40,010 nt of DNA from Pasteurella testudinis DSM 23072 (GCF_900176075.1 NZ_FWWV01000014.1:1-40010); one strand, 5' to 3'; positions 25,700-35,603 are shown, numbered from the stretch's first letter. Notes: a model not told the origin generated them from the sequence alone. Program-made: numbers and translations.

Positions 25700-26560
25700 C
25701 TATTTTTTCCGTCCAATCCAGTAAGTGCGGTAGGCGGTAGGTGAAATTCCCGTCATTTTGGTAAAAATAGTACTGAAATAATTGATATTGTCATAGCCGA
25801 CCAATGTGGCAATTTGGGTTATGCTATAACCGGTATTGATCAATAACGATTGCGCTTCGCCTATTCTACGCCGCAGCATATATTGAATCAGTGAAAAACC
25901 GCTGCCCTGTTTAAATAAATGGGAAAGATAATAAGGGCTGACATTAAATTGTCGGGCAATCGAAGATAATGAAATATTCTCCCAATAATGGCTGTCAATA
26001 TAGCGTTTAACCTGATGAATCAACATCAATTCATTATTTTTATTGGCCTGTATATTGCGACGGGGAATGTTTGAAATGATGGTGATCAGTGACGCCAGTA
26101 AATAACGGCAAGTTTCAGTAGCCGTATTGGGATTTTGTTTAATTTGTGAGTCCATAATACCTAAAATGGCATTGATATCCTCCGCATAGTCGCCCGCAGG
26201 CAGCACTGCCGGGTAATCCAGCTCGAGCAAATGGTTTATTTTCTTACCTTTTATTTTTAAATTATTAATTCCGCAGCAATATACGGTCATATCGCTACCG
26301 ATTTCCGCCACTTCGTCATGCAATACATCTTGGTTAAAAATTAAGATATCACCGGCTTGGGTTTGATATTTTTGATTGCCGATTAAATGATTTCCTTTGC
26401 CTTTTACAATAAACACAATTTCCAAACGATCATTATGCTTATGTAATAATCGAGGGAAATAGTCTTTCATCGTTTCGGTATTACATAAATAAAGCAGTTG
26501 CGGTAAACAATTATTTTCAAAAATAGAGTGTTTGTTTTCTTTAACAAAATATTGCAACAT
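25700..26560 (-). CDS. AraC-family transcriptional regulator
   Basis: A 286-residue regulator with an N-terminal cupin (HKHNDRLEIVFIVKGKGNHLIG; AGDILIFNQDVLHDEV) and a C-terminal AraC-type double helix-turn-helix (ISLSSIARQFNVSPYYLSHLF and SITQIATLVGYDNINYFSTIF, ending ISPTAYRTYW). GAGGA precedes the ATG. It lies upstream of, and in line with, the MocC/MocA/IolH-like operon, so it most likely activates that operon; the ligand is unknown. Its base composition is more AT-rich than the iol genes beside it. Confidence 0.85.
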   Translation of the reverse strand: MLQYFVKENKHSIFENNCLPQLLYLCNTETMKDYFPRLLHKHNDRLEIVFIVKGKGNHLIGNQKYQTQAGDILIFNQDVLHDEVAEIGSDMTVYCCGINNLKIKGKKINHLLELDYPAVLPAGDYAEDINAILGIMDSQIKQNPNTATETCRYLLASLITIISNIPRRNIQANKNNELMLIHQVKRYIDSHYWENISLSSIARQFNVSPYYLSHLFKQGSGFSLIQYMLRRRIGEAQSLLINTGYSITQIATLVGYDNINYFSTIFTKMTGISPTAYRTYWIGRKK

Positions 26561-26596
26561 CGCTTCTTCCTCACGTTCTAGATCCGATTGACCTTA

Positions 26597-26624
26597 AAAT
26601 AAAAAAGGCACAAAAGTGCCTTTT
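26597..26624 (-). terminator. Rho-independent terminator of the iolDEG operon
   Basis: On the minus strand AAAAGGCAC, loop TTTT, GTGCCTTTT (26603-26624), then TTATTTT. It lies 28 bp after the iolG stop and isolates the AraC gene from the iol operon. Confidence 0.9.
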
Positions 26625-26652
26625 AACGATCAGATAACATTCATTTTATTGC

Positions 26653-27663
26653 TTAGCTAATCTCACTAATCTTAACTGGTCTGCCTTCTTCCATCGATTT
26701 TTTCGCAGCCAGTGCTATCAACACCGGCTGCAAGCCGTCGTCGCCGTTGACAACCGTTGGTTTGTCGTTGACCACCGAATCGACGAAACAAGAGATCTCG
26801 TCGGCGAAGGATTGCATATAGCGTTCGAGGAAGAAATATTTCGGTTTTTCCGCTACCACGCCGTTTTCACCGGAGAAAACCGCACTTGAGCCGGTATCGT
26901 TGCTGATTTGGATTGCGCCTTTCGAGCCGAACACTTCGGCACGTTGATCGTAGCCGTAAACCGCTTTGCGGCTGTTGTCGATTACGCCGATCGCGCCGTT
27001 TGCCAGTTTCAGGGTGATCACGGCGGTATCGATGTCGCCGGCTTTGCCGATTTCAGGGTTGACCAACACGCTGCCGACCGCAAACACTTCGGTCACATTG
27101 CTGCCTGAGAGGTAGCGGATCATGTCAAAATCGTGAATCGTCATGTCGAAGAACATGCCGCCGGATACTTTAACGTATTCGATTGGCGGCGCGTCAGGGT
27201 CGCGCGAGGTCACTTTGATAATGTGCGGTTCGCCGATGTCGCCGGCAACCACGCGATCTTTAATCGCTTTAAAGTTGTGATCAAAACGGCGGTTGAAGCC
27301 GACTTGGAATTTCACGCCGGCTTTTTCCACTTCCGCCAGCACTTGCTTGATTCTGCCGACATCGGCGTCAATCGGTTTTTCACAGAAAATATGTTTACCG
27401 GCTTGTGCCGCTTCGATTGAAATCGGGGCGTGGGTATTAGTGGAGGAGCAAACCAACACCGCATCAATTTCCGGATCTTGCAGAATCTGTTTGTAATCGT
27501 CATAGACGTGTGGAATGCCCATTGATTTCGCCCAGCTTTGCAGCTCGTCGGTCACTTTAATATCGGAAATCGCTTTGATTTCCGCGCCTTTGACATATTT
27601 GCTGATACTTTCCGAATGCACACGCCCGATACGGCCTGCGCCGATAATGCCTACTTTAATCAT
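26653..27663 (-). CDS. iolG: myo-Inositol 2-dehydrogenase IolG
   Basis: A 336-residue Gfo/Idh enzyme that oxidises myo-inositol to 2-keto-myo-inositol (scyllo-inosose) with NAD+, the first step of the pathway. Rossmann motif GIIGAGRIG (5-13); catalytic K96 in CEKPID; D173 and H177 in FFDMTIHDFD, matching the lysine-aspartate-histidine triad of Bacillus IolG. Length is normal. AGGAG precedes the ATG, which begins 2 bp after the iolE stop, so the two are tightly coupled. It is last in iolD-iolE-iolG. Confidence 0.95.
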   Translation of the reverse strand: MIKVGIIGAGRIGRVHSESISKYVKGAEIKAISDIKVTDELQSWAKSMGIPHVYDDYKQILQDPEIDAVLVCSSTNTHAPISIEAAQAGKHIFCEKPIDADVGRIKQVLAEVEKAGVKFQVGFNRRFDHNFKAIKDRVVAGDIGEPHIIKVTSRDPDAPPIEYVKVSGGMFFDMTIHDFDMIRYLSGSNVTEVFAVGSVLVNPEIGKAGDIDTAVITLKLANGAIGVIDNSRKAVYGYDQRAEVFGSKGAIQISNDTGSSAVFSGENGVVAEKPKYFFLERYMQSFADEISCFVDSVVNDKPTVVNGDDGLQPVLIALAAKKSMEEGRPVKISEIS

Positions 27664-27665
27664 AA

Positions 27666-28562
27666 TTAAACTCCTGCTACGTCTTTGATGTATTTACGGC
27701 CTTTTAAGGCGTATTCAAATGGATTGGCAAGTGCCGGATCTTGTTCGGCTTCCACCACCATCCAACCTTTGTAATCGTGTTTTTCCAAAATCTCGAAAAT
27801 CGGTTTGAAGTCGATCACACCGTCGCCCGGTACGGTAAACGTCCCTTTTTTCACCCCTTCAAGGAAACTTAAATCGTTGGCTTTGACTTCGGCAACGACT
27901 TCATCACGCACATCTTTCAAGTGAACATGGACGATTCGATCGATGTATTTTTCCAACACGTCCAACATCGCTTGTTGCGAGCCTTCGGAATAATACAGAT
28001 GCCCTGAATCGAACAACAGATAGACATCGTCATTGGTCACTTCCATATAGCGATCGACTTCTTCCGGCGTTTGAATCCCTGTGCCCATATGGTGGTGCAG
28101 ACAGACTTTCATGCCTTTTTCGGCGGCGATTTTAGCCAGTTCATTGTAACCTTCCGCCAACAACTGCCATTCGGCATCGTTGAATACGGTTTTTTCTTTG
28201 AAAATCGATTTTTGCTGACCTTGAATACTGCGGCTTTGCTCGGAACAACCGATCACTTTGGCGCCCATGGCGTGTAAGAAATTCATGTGTTCGATAAAGT
28301 CTTGAATCGTTTCTTCTTTTTTGCCGTCCACAAAGAAAGTGCTGAACCACGCATTACAGATTTGAATGCCGCGCACGTCCAATTTATGTTTCAACACCTT
28401 CACATCGCGCGGGTATTTATTGCCGACTTCGCAGCCTTCGTATCCTGCCAGCGCCATTTCGCTGACACACTGCTCAAAGGTATTTTCTGCGCCCAATTCA
28501 GGCAGATCATCATTTGTCCAGCCGATCGGCGCAATACCCAACTTCACGTTTTCTGCTTTCAT
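27666..28562 (-). CDS. iolE: Inosose dehydratase IolE
   Basis: A 298-residue metal-dependent TIM-barrel lyase that dehydrates 2-keto-myo-inositol to 3D-(3,5/4)-trihydroxycyclohexane-1,2-dione. Typical blocks are [17 protein letters not shown] at the N-terminus, [38 protein letters not shown] and VVEAEQDPA. The start was set at ATG 28562, with GAAGGAG 6 bp upstream; a TTG start at 28577 would add five residues covering the ribosome site. It lies between iolD (69-bp gap) and iolG. Confidence 0.95.
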   Translation of the reverse strand: MKAENVKLGIAPIGWTNDDLPELGAENTFEQCVSEMALAGYEGCEVGNKYPRDVKVLKHKLDVRGIQICNAWFSTFFVDGKKEETIQDFIEHMNFLHAMGAKVIGCSEQSRSIQGQQKSIFKEKTVFNDAEWQLLAEGYNELAKIAAEKGMKVCLHHHMGTGIQTPEEVDRYMEVTNDDVYLLFDSGHLYYSEGSQQAMLDVLEKYIDRIVHVHLKDVRDEVVAEVKANDLSFLEGVKKGTFTVPGDGVIDFKPIFEILEKHDYKGWMVVEAEQDPALANPFEYALKGRKYIKDVAGV

Positions 28563-28631
28563 TTTTTTCTCCTTCAACGGTGATTTTTAATTCTCTGTGA
28601 ATAACCCAATTTGATAACTTAATTCTATAAT

Positions 28632-30572
28632 TTAGTAACGGCGCGCCCGGTTGATTTGAACCTCGGCATTTTTAAAGGCTTCGCGCACCCGCTCTTTTTG
28701 CGACACTTCCGCCACCCCGACGTGCCACCAGCTGCCGTAACCGTGCACCATAGTTTTCGGCAACACTTTAATGTCGATCAAAGTAGACACTTTTTGTTTT
28801 TTCGCCTCTTCAAGTGCGGTTTTCAGCTCCTCTTCGGTTCTGACTTTATAGGTTTTGCAACCGTAAGAGGCGGCGTTCATGGCAAAATCCACTGGAATAA
28901 AACCGGCGTCCAGTTGGTTGGTTTGCGGATTGCGGAAACGGAACTCGGTGCAGAAACTGTCCATACCATGCCCGATTTGCAGATTGTTGATACAGCCGTT
29001 GGTCATATTATCCAGCAAGATAATATTGATTTTTTTGTGCTCCTGAATCGAGGTGATTAATTCGGAATGCAGCATTAAATAGGAGCCGTCGCCCAAAAAG
29101 GCATACACTTCTTTTTCCGGCTCCGCCAATTTTGCTCCTAACGCCGCATTGACTTCATAGCCCATGCAAGAGTAGCCGTATTCCAGATGATAGGTATTTT
29201 CACCTTTGCTTTGCCATGTGCGCTGCAGATCCCCTGGCAAGCTGCCGGCGGCGGCAACGATGATATCGTTTGCGCCCAACGTCTGATTGAGAATACCTAA
29301 TACACGACTTTGGGTCAGCGATGAACCGGTAATTTGCTGAAATTCTTGATAAACCGCCTGAGTGTCCAATTGGTCGTTCACTTCCGGTACAAATTCTTTA
29401 CCGCTATAAGTAACGTTATACACACGGTTTAACTCTTGTTCGAACTGTTGCTTGGCTTGTGCAACCTGATCATGCCATTGGGCTTGATAACCGGCATCTT
29501 GCAGCAGCGGCTGCAACTGTTGCAAACTGGCTTTGGCATCCGCGGTGACTTGCACCCCGTCCAGTTTATAGGCATCGAAACGGGCGATATTGATATTTAA
29601 AAACTCAACGTCAGGATTTTGGAAAATCCATTTCGATGAAGTGGTAAAATCGGTGTAACGTGTGCCGATACCAATCACCAAATCCGCTTCTTTCGCTAGC
29701 AAATTGGCAGACAAGCAGCCGGTTTCCCCTACTCCGCCGACATTGAGCGGGTGCGCGGAAACGACCGCACTTTTACCCGCCTGCGTTTCGGCAAACGGAA
29801 TCGAATAGGCTTCGGCAAAGGCTTTCAGCTCGGCAGCCGCTTCGGAATAACGCACGCCGCCGCCGCAAATAATCAACGGTTTTTGCTTGCGTTTAATCAA
29901 TTCGAGCGCCTGTTGCAACATCGGCACCGTCGGCGGTGTGCGTTCAATCCGATGGATCCGTTTTTGCAAGAAGTAATCCGGAAAATCATAGGCTTCGCCT
30001 TGCACGTCTTGCGGCAACGCAATCGTCACCGCACCGGTTTCCGCTGGATCAGTCAGCACCCGCATGGCATTGATACAGGCGGTCATCAACTGCTCCGGAC
30101 GGCTGACCCGATCCCAATATTTACTTACCGCTTTAAACGCGTCATTGGTGCTGATACTCAAATTGTAGCTTTGCTCGATTTGTTGCAGCACCGGATCAGG
30201 CTGACGGGTGGCGAACACATCGCCCGGCAACAACAGCAACGGAATACGGTTGGCGGTGGCAGTCGCCGCAGCGGTGATCATATTCGCTGCGCCGGGGCCG
30301 ACCGACGAGGTGCAGGCATAGATTTGTTTGCGCGCTTTCTGCTTGGCAAATCCCATCGCCGCATGCGCCATGCCTTGTTCGTTGCGCCCTTGGTGCACAA
30401 TCAGCTGTCCGCTGTCTTGTTCCAACGCTTGCCCTAATCCCAAAACATTTCCGTGTCCGAAAATACCAAAAATCCCTTTCACAAACTTGCTGACTTTGCC
30501 GTCCACTTCCACATATTGATTGTCTAAAAATTTGACTAGTGCTTGGGCAACGGTGAGTTTTTGTGTTTTCAT
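28632..30572 (-). CDS. iolD: 3D-(3,5/4)-trihydroxycyclohexane-1,2-dione hydrolase IolD (ThDP-dependent)
   Basis: A 646-residue thiamine-diphosphate enzyme that opens the inositol-derived ring to 5-deoxy-glucuronate. Visible are the ThDP-activating glutamate in [16 protein letters not shown], the central domain ([18 protein letters not shown]), and the GDG...N ThDP/Mg motif ([11 protein letters not shown] to LLDNMTNG). The start at 30572 ([10 protein letters not shown]) has AGGAG 5 bp upstream; the upstream TTG frame would overlap that site. Length equals enterobacterial IolD. It is first in the minus-strand iolDEG operon and divergent from iolC. Confidence 0.96.
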   Translation of the reverse strand: MKTQKLTVAQALVKFLDNQYVEVDGKVSKFVKGIFGIFGHGNVLGLGQALEQDSGQLIVHQGRNEQGMAHAAMGFAKQKARKQIYACTSSVGPGAANMITAAATATANRIPLLLLPGDVFATRQPDPVLQQIEQSYNLSISTNDAFKAVSKYWDRVSRPEQLMTACINAMRVLTDPAETGAVTIALPQDVQGEAYDFPDYFLQKRIHRIERTPPTVPMLQQALELIKRKQKPLIICGGGVRYSEAAAELKAFAEAYSIPFAETQAGKSAVVSAHPLNVGGVGETGCLSANLLAKEADLVIGIGTRYTDFTTSSKWIFQNPDVEFLNINIARFDAYKLDGVQVTADAKASLQQLQPLLQDAGYQAQWHDQVAQAKQQFEQELNRVYNVTYSGKEFVPEVNDQLDTQAVYQEFQQITGSSLTQSRVLGILNQTLGANDIIVAAAGSLPGDLQRTWQSKGENTYHLEYGYSCMGYEVNAALGAKLAEPEKEVYAFLGDGSYLMLHSELITSIQEHKKINIILLDNMTNGCINNLQIGHGMDSFCTEFRFRNPQTNQLDAGFIPVDFAMNAASYGCKTYKVRTEEELKTALEEAKKQKVSTLIDIKVLPKTMVHGYGSWWHVGVAEVSQKERVREAFKNAEVQINRARRY

Positions 30573-30650
30573 ACGATCTCCTAGCAAAATAATCTCGTCT
30601 GTTAATACTTACTGCGCTTATTCTACTCAAAATTAATTTCAATAAAACAC

Positions 30651-30674
30651 AAAATGAAATGTAAATTTCATTTT
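30651..30674. promoter_or_regulatory. iol-type operator upstream of iolD
   Basis: AAAATGAAAT (30651-30660) and ATTTCATTTT (30665-30674) form a perfect 10-bp dyad around GTAA, with the shared TGAAAT-N4-ATTTCA core. It lies 79 bp before the iolD start. A weaker half-site, AATTTCA, lies at 30635-30641. Confidence 0.75.
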
Positions 30675-30784
30675 TGCGAGCTGGATCAATTTCTTGACCA
30701 AAAAAAGTGAAAACGCCCGCTTTTTTAGCTAACACAAGTTGTTGTCGGAAAAAATTTTTGGGATCAAGATCCCAAAAAAGCGAG

Positions 30785-30815
30785 TTGACAATAGCAAAAT
30801 GAAATATTTATTCTA
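30785..30815 (+). promoter_or_regulatory. iolC promoter with overlapping iol operator
   Basis: TTGACA (30785-30790) and TATTCT (30809-30814) are separated by 18 bp and point at iolC. The motif TGAAAT-ATTT-ATTCTA (30800-30815) covers the spacer and the -10 box, the position expected of a repressor site. A further TGAAAT follows at 30819-30824. Confidence 0.7.
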
Positions 30816-30893
30816 AAATGAAATGAACTTAAATAGTTTGTTTTGATTGCAGTCGGATAAATTGCGACGGAATAAAAATAGGAGAGCATTACT

Positions 30894-32798
30894 ATGTCAA
30901 AACCTTTAGATTTAATTTGCCTAGGACGGATTGCAGTCGATCTTTACGGGCAGCAAATCGGTGCGCGTTTGGAAGATGAAACCACCTTTGCCAAATATCT
31001 CGGCGGTTCGTCGGGCAATGTCGCGTACGGCACGGCAATTCAAGGGCTGAAATCATCGATGTTGGCACGGGTCGGCGATGAGCATATGGGGCGTTTTTTG
31101 CGTCAAGAATTGGAAAGCGTCGGCGCAGATACCAGCCACTTAATTACCGACAAAGAGCGGTTGACCGCACTTGTGATTCTCGGCATTAAAGACAACGAAA
31201 CTTTTCCTCTGATTTTCTATCGCGATAACTGTGCCGATATGGCGATCAGCGCCGACGATTTCAGCGAGGACTATATTGCGTCCGCCAAAGCGCTGTCGAT
31301 CACCGGCACGCACCTTTCCCACCCGCAAACCCGTCATGCGGTGCTGACCGCACTTGAGTATGCCGGCCGCAACGGCGTGAAACGTTTGTTGGATATTGAT
31401 TACCGTCCGGTGTTGTGGGGCCTGACCTCCCTCGGCGACGGCGAAACCCGTTTCATTGATTCCAAAGCGGTGACCGAATCGTTGCAGGAAGTGCTGCACC
31501 ATTTCGATGTGCTGGTCGGCACCGAAGAGGAGTTCCACATTGCCGGCGGTTCGACCGATACTTTGACCGCACTTAAAAACGTGCGCAAATGCAGTCAGGC
31601 AACCTTGGTGTGCAAACGCGGCGCACAAGGCTGCTCGGTCTTCGAAGGCGAGATTCCCGATGATTTGGACGGCGGCTTGAACGTTTACGGCGTGCGGGTA
31701 GCGGTGTTAAACGTATTAGGCGCGGGCGATGCCTTTATGTCCGGTTTATTGCGCGGTTATATCAACGGCGAAGGCTGGGAACAAGCCTGTCGCTACGCCA
31801 ATGCCTGCGGTGCGTTGGTGGTGTCCCGTCACGGCTGCGCGCCGGCAATGCCGACCAAAAAAGAGTTGGACGACTATTTGTCCCGTGCCGAATCGGTGCC
31901 GCGTCCGGATTTAGATGTGAAATTAAACCATCTGCACCGTGTCACTACGCGCAAAACCGAATGGAATAACCTCTGTATTTTTGCCTTTGACCACCGCAAA
32001 CAGCTGGACGATATGGCACAAAAGTGCGGTGCGGATCCGAAACGCATTCCTCAGTTGAAAACCCTGTTGTTGCAAGCGGCAGAACAAACCGCCAAAGCGG
32101 AAGGGGTGGATAACGGACAGGCGGGCATTCTAGCCGACACCACCTACGGGCAAGATGCGTTGAATGAGATCACCGGTAAAAATTGGTGGATCGGCCGTCC
32201 GATTGAAAAACCGTCTTCCCGTCCGTTGGCATTGGAATACGGCGATTTAGGCAGCCAGTTGATTTCGTGGCCGAAAGAACATGTGGTCAAATGCTTGGCA
32301 TTCTACCACCCGCACGACAGCGCAGAACTGAAAGCGCAGCAGGATCAAAAACTGCTCGACGTCTATCAAGCCTGTTGCCGCACCGGACATGAACTGTTGC
32401 TGGAAATCATTCTGCCGTTGGATATGGAACAACAAGAACACTATTACGGCGAAATCGTGCAGCACCTGTATCAGTTGGGCATCAAACCGGATTGGTGGAA
32501 ACTGCCGGGTATCAGCGCCGACGGCTGGGCGGATTTGAGCCGGATTATCGAAAGCAACGACAGCTACTGCCGCGGGATCCTGATTTTAGGACTGGACGCG
32601 CCGGAAGCGGTGTTCGACGCCACGTTCAAAGCCGCCGCCAATGCGCCGCTGGTCAAAGGCTTTGCCGTCGGCAGAACCATTTTCGGCGAACCGTCAGCGG
32701 ATTGGCTCGCCGGTAAATTGGACGATCAACAGTTGATCGCCGCCGTCTCCGAACGTTATCAGCGCTTGATCAGACTGTGGAAAAAATACCGCACTTAA
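30894..32798 (+). CDS. iolC: 5-dehydro-2-deoxygluconokinase fused to a DUF2090 aldolase-like domain (IolC)
   Basis: A 634-residue two-domain protein. Residues 1 to about 325 are a PfkB sugar kinase (GGSSGNVAYGTA; NVLGAGDAFMSG, catalytic base D279) that phosphorylates 2-deoxy-5-keto-gluconate. From about 335 to the end is DUF2090 (CIFAFDHRKQLDDMA; GILADTTYGQDAL; GRTIFGEPS), a TIM-barrel domain thought to cleave the phosphorylated product to dihydroxyacetone phosphate and malonate semialdehyde in place of IolJ. This fusion is the usual proteobacterial form. No iolJ was found in the window. Three uptake signals lie in the kinase half and two more in the rest. Confidence 0.94.
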   Translation: MSKPLDLICLGRIAVDLYGQQIGARLEDETTFAKYLGGSSGNVAYGTAIQGLKSSMLARVGDEHMGRFLRQELESVGADTSHLITDKERLTALVILGIKDNETFPLIFYRDNCADMAISADDFSEDYIASAKALSITGTHLSHPQTRHAVLTALEYAGRNGVKRLLDIDYRPVLWGLTSLGDGETRFIDSKAVTESLQEVLHHFDVLVGTEEEFHIAGGSTDTLTALKNVRKCSQATLVCKRGAQGCSVFEGEIPDDLDGGLNVYGVRVAVLNVLGAGDAFMSGLLRGYINGEGWEQACRYANACGALVVSRHGCAPAMPTKKELDDYLSRAESVPRPDLDVKLNHLHRVTTRKTEWNNLCIFAFDHRKQLDDMAQKCGADPKRIPQLKTLLLQAAEQTAKAEGVDNGQAGILADTTYGQDALNEITGKNWWIGRPIEKPSSRPLALEYGDLGSQLISWPKEHVVKCLAFYHPHDSAELKAQQDQKLLDVYQACCRTGHELLLEIILPLDMEQQEHYYGEIVQHLYQLGIKPDWWKLPGISADGWADLSRIIESNDSYCRGILILGLDAPEAVFDATFKAAANAPLVKGFAVGRTIFGEPSADWLAGKLDDQQLIAAVSERYQRLIRLWKKYRT

Positions 32799-32836
32799 GC
32801 CATTCGCGTCTGCGGCTTAAACCATTTTCATGACAC

Positions 32837-32878
32837 AAGACACCTTAAATCGGTTTATTTAAGGTGTCTTTCATTTTG
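32837..32878 (+). terminator. Rho-independent terminator of iolC
   Basis: AAGACACCTTAAAT (32837-32850) pairs perfectly with ATTTAAGGTGTCTT (32857-32870), a 14-bp stem, followed by TCATTTT. Confidence 0.88.
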
Positions 32879-32925
32879 CGCCGACAGCCTCTAAAATGTT
32901 ACAAAAATGCGTAAGGAATAATGCT

Positions 32926-34797
32926 ATGGACACCTCCCTGATTCCGAATATCGAATTGTTTATCGCCCGAATTGATCCGTTCAACCATTTGCCAAAAAAT
33001 CTGATCAGCCAAATCGCCGCCAATATCGAAATCCGCTATCTGCCGCAAGGGGAAGCGATTTTATTTGAAGAACTGCGCGATAAACGCTGCCTGTACCTGA
33101 TCCGTACCGGCGCGATCGAACAGAAAAAAGCCAACGGCGAGCTGCGCGCAAGGCTAGAGAACGGCAGTGTATTCGGTTTCAGCATTTTCAATCCGAAAGA
33201 AGAGGAGCGCTATACCGCCTATGCGCTGGAAAACAGCCTGATTTATCAAGTGCCCTACGCCATTCTGCACCAACTCTTGCAACAACACCCCGAATACGCC
33301 GAATATTTTGCCAGCGATGCCGGCGTGCGATTGCATAAGGCTTCGCAAACGCAAGTGACACAAGGGCAAAACAGCATTTTCATGCAGACGGTGGCGGAAG
33401 TGGCGAACCGCAAAATCGCCCAAGTCGAGGCGGCGGCAACGATTAAACAAACGGCGGAAAAAATGTGCGAACAGCGCCGATCATCGGCGTTAATTATGCA
33501 AAACGGGCAGTTAGTCGGGATTGTCAATGATCGCGACATGACCAAAAAAGTGGTGGCGCAAGCGCTTGATGTCAACCTGCCGATCACCCGTATTATGACA
33601 CCGAATCCGCCGACGGTATCCGCCCATGATTTGGTGCTGAATGCCATCTCGTTAATGATGCAGAACAATATCCGCAATTTGCCGGTGATCGGCGACAATC
33701 AAGTGTTAGGTATTTTGACCGCTACCGATTTGGTGCAAAAAAACAGCACGCAATCGGTCTTTATGATCAATCATATTTTTCAGGCCGATTCGTTGCCGTT
33801 ACTGATAAAACTGGCGGAAAAACGGCAGGCTATTTTTGAAGCTTTGCTCGACGGCGGCGTTAATTACCGCAATATCATGCAGGTGATGACCCTGATTGCC
33901 GACGCTTTCACGCAGAAATTGTTATTGATGGCGGAACACTATTTCGGCAAACCGCCTTGCCGCTATGCTTGGATTGTTTCAGGCTCGCAAGCGCGTTATG
34001 AAATCCATCCGTTATCCGATCAGGACAATGCGATTATTACCGAACGGAAATTGAACGGCGACGAGCGCCAATATTTTTCCCGGCTGGCGACGTTTGTCAA
34101 TGACGGTTTGCACAAGTGCGGTTATGAAAACTGTGCCGGCGGCTATATGGCATCGAACCCGAAGTGGTGCCAGTCATTAGCGCAATGGCAGGGCTATTTC
34201 CGCCAATGGGTGTTGAATCCGGAATTGGAGCATTTGTTAAACGCCTCGGTATTGATGGATTTGCGCGCGGTTTTCGGCGCCGCGGAGCTGGCGGAGTCCT
34301 TGCAGCACTTTTTTGTCGATTTGATTCAGCATAACCGCCGTTTTCTGGCGTTCATGGTGGCGAATACGATTCGGGTCAAACCGCCGCTGAGTATCTTCAA
34401 AAACTTTGTTTTGATCAAAGACGGCGAACATAAAAACAAGCTGAATCTGAAAAAACGGGCGATCAGTCTGCTGGTCGATTTAGGGCGGATTTATGCGTTG
34501 TCGGCGGGGATTGTGCAAACCGCTTCGACCGAAGAGCGGTTCGAAGCCTGTTATCAAGCGCAGGTGATCAATCGGGAAACGCTGGACGATATTCTCGCCG
34601 CTTACCGTTTTGTGTGCGAAGTGCGGTTTAAATACCAATTGCAAGACTTGCGGCAACAACAGGGGTTAAGCAACCATATCGCGCCGGACGAACTGACGTC
34701 GTTCGAACGCAATAACCTGAAAGATGCGTTCCGTTTAATCGCCAAATTGCAGGAAGCGGCGGAAATGCGTTTTTCACAAAAAGGACTGCTGCGATGA
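32926..34797 (+). CDS. cNMP-binding-like / CBS-pair / DUF294 nucleotidyltransferase-like protein
   Basis: A 623-residue cytoplasmic protein with domains in order: cyclic-nucleotide-binding-like (about 20-130), two CBS repeats (about 160-275, LVGIVNDRDMTK and VLGILTATDLVQ), a DUF294 nucleotidyltransferase-like domain (about 320-450, GSQARYEIHPLSDQDNAII with GS at 353-354 and D365, D367), and DUF294_C. The nucleotidyltransferase relatives include PII uridylyltransferases; the substrate is not known. The start at 32926 has AAGGA 8 bp upstream; ATG 32896 would add ten residues. It overlaps the next gene by ATGA. This pair often sits near acetate-permease-type symporters in other gamma-proteobacteria. 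Confidence 0.85.
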   Translation: MDTSLIPNIELFIARIDPFNHLPKNLISQIAANIEIRYLPQGEAILFEELRDKRCLYLIRTGAIEQKKANGELRARLENGSVFGFSIFNPKEEERYTAYALENSLIYQVPYAILHQLLQQHPEYAEYFASDAGVRLHKASQTQVTQGQNSIFMQTVAEVANRKIAQVEAAATIKQTAEKMCEQRRSSALIMQNGQLVGIVNDRDMTKKVVAQALDVNLPITRIMTPNPPTVSAHDLVLNAISLMMQNNIRNLPVIGDNQVLGILTATDLVQKNSTQSVFMINHIFQADSLPLLIKLAEKRQAIFEALLDGGVNYRNIMQVMTLIADAFTQKLLLMAEHYFGKPPCRYAWIVSGSQARYEIHPLSDQDNAIITERKLNGDERQYFSRLATFVNDGLHKCGYENCAGGYMASNPKWCQSLAQWQGYFRQWVLNPELEHLLNASVLMDLRAVFGAAELAESLQHFFVDLIQHNRRFLAFMVANTIRVKPPLSIFKNFVLIKDGEHKNKLNLKKRAISLLVDLGRIYALSAGIVQTASTEERFEACYQAQVINRETLDDILAAYRFVCEVRFKYQLQDLRQQQGLSNHIAPDELTSFERNNLKDAFRLIAKLQEAAEMRFSQKGLLR

Positions 34798-35510
34798 TCA
34801 AACCGTTTTTCAATTGGCTGCAAACCTTTGAGCCGTTATACAAAGTGGAAAAACAGCGGCTCAAGCTGTTGCAGAGCCAACAATGTCCGCCCGAGTTGTT
34901 ACCGCTCTTTGCCGCGCCGTATCCCGACGGCAAAACGGATTTGCAGCAACTGCGCTATTTGGCGATTGATTTTGAAACCACCGGATTCAACCCGATGATC
35001 GATCGTATTTTAAGCGTTGCCGCCGTGCCGATCGATCAGTTGACCTTGAAATTAGCCGAATCACACCACGAGTTTGTCGCGGAGCAAGATGTAAAGCAGG
35101 ATACGGCGGTGATTAACCATATCGTGCCGCAGATGCTGCACAATGCGGAAGCGTTGGATGCCGTGATGAGTAGGCTGTTTGCCTTAATGCAGGATCGCAT
35201 TGTTATCGCCCATGGCTCGACTATCGAAAAACGCTTTCTCAATCACTATTTGGCAATGAAATACAAATTACGGTCATTTCCGCTGCTTTGGCTGGATACC
35301 TTAAAAATCGAGCGCAGTTTCCTCTCATCGCAACAGCACAACAACTACCAACTGGCGGCGGTCAGGCAGCGCTATGCTTTGCCGGAATACATTACCCACA
35401 ATGCCTTGATTGACGCGATTGCCGCCGGCGAGCTGTTTTTGGCGCAAATTATCCGCCTGTTCGGTTCGCAAGACAAAACGTTAGGGGAAATTTACAAGCG
35501 GTCGTTATAA
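34794..35510 (+). CDS. DnaQ-like 3'-5' exonuclease (PolC/epsilon-type, non-replicative)
   Basis: A 238-residue DEDDh-family exonuclease. The catalytic residues appear as D59 and E61 (LAIDFETTGF), H202 and D207 (THNALIDAIAAGEL). At the third acidic site, where the family has AHNxxFD, this protein reads AHGSTIEKRFL, with E145 instead of Asp. It is translationally coupled to the DUF294 protein by a 4-bp overlap, so it probably works with it in nucleotide signalling or turnover and not in replication. The N-terminal 50 residues lie outside the exonuclease fold. Confidence 0.82.
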   Translation: MIKPFFNWLQTFEPLYKVEKQRLKLLQSQQCPPELLPLFAAPYPDGKTDLQQLRYLAIDFETTGFNPMIDRILSVAAVPIDQLTLKLAESHHEFVAEQDVKQDTAVINHIVPQMLHNAEALDAVMSRLFALMQDRIVIAHGSTIEKRFLNHYLAMKYKLRSFPLLWLDTLKIERSFLSSQQHNNYQLAAVRQRYALPEYITHNALIDAIAAGELFLAQIIRLFGSQDKTLGEIYKRSL

Positions 35511-35548
35511 ACCATATCAAAGTGCGGTTGCTGGCGTATCGCCAAACA

Positions 35549-35588
35549 ATAACCCCGTTCAGCCTAGCAAAAACGGGGTTATGATTTT
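35549..35588. terminator. Bidirectional terminator between the exonuclease and symporter genes
   Basis: ATAACCCCGTT (35549-35559) pairs with AACGGGGTTAT (35572-35582), followed by GATTTTTA. The two flanking genes converge here. Confidence 0.82.
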
Positions 35589-35603
35589 TACTGCCTTTGC
35601 GTA

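Noticed and set aside
29751-30437. 228-codon plus-strand frame inside iolD
   Set aside because: Entirely antisense to the well-supported iolD; His/Arg-rich translation typical of a shadow.
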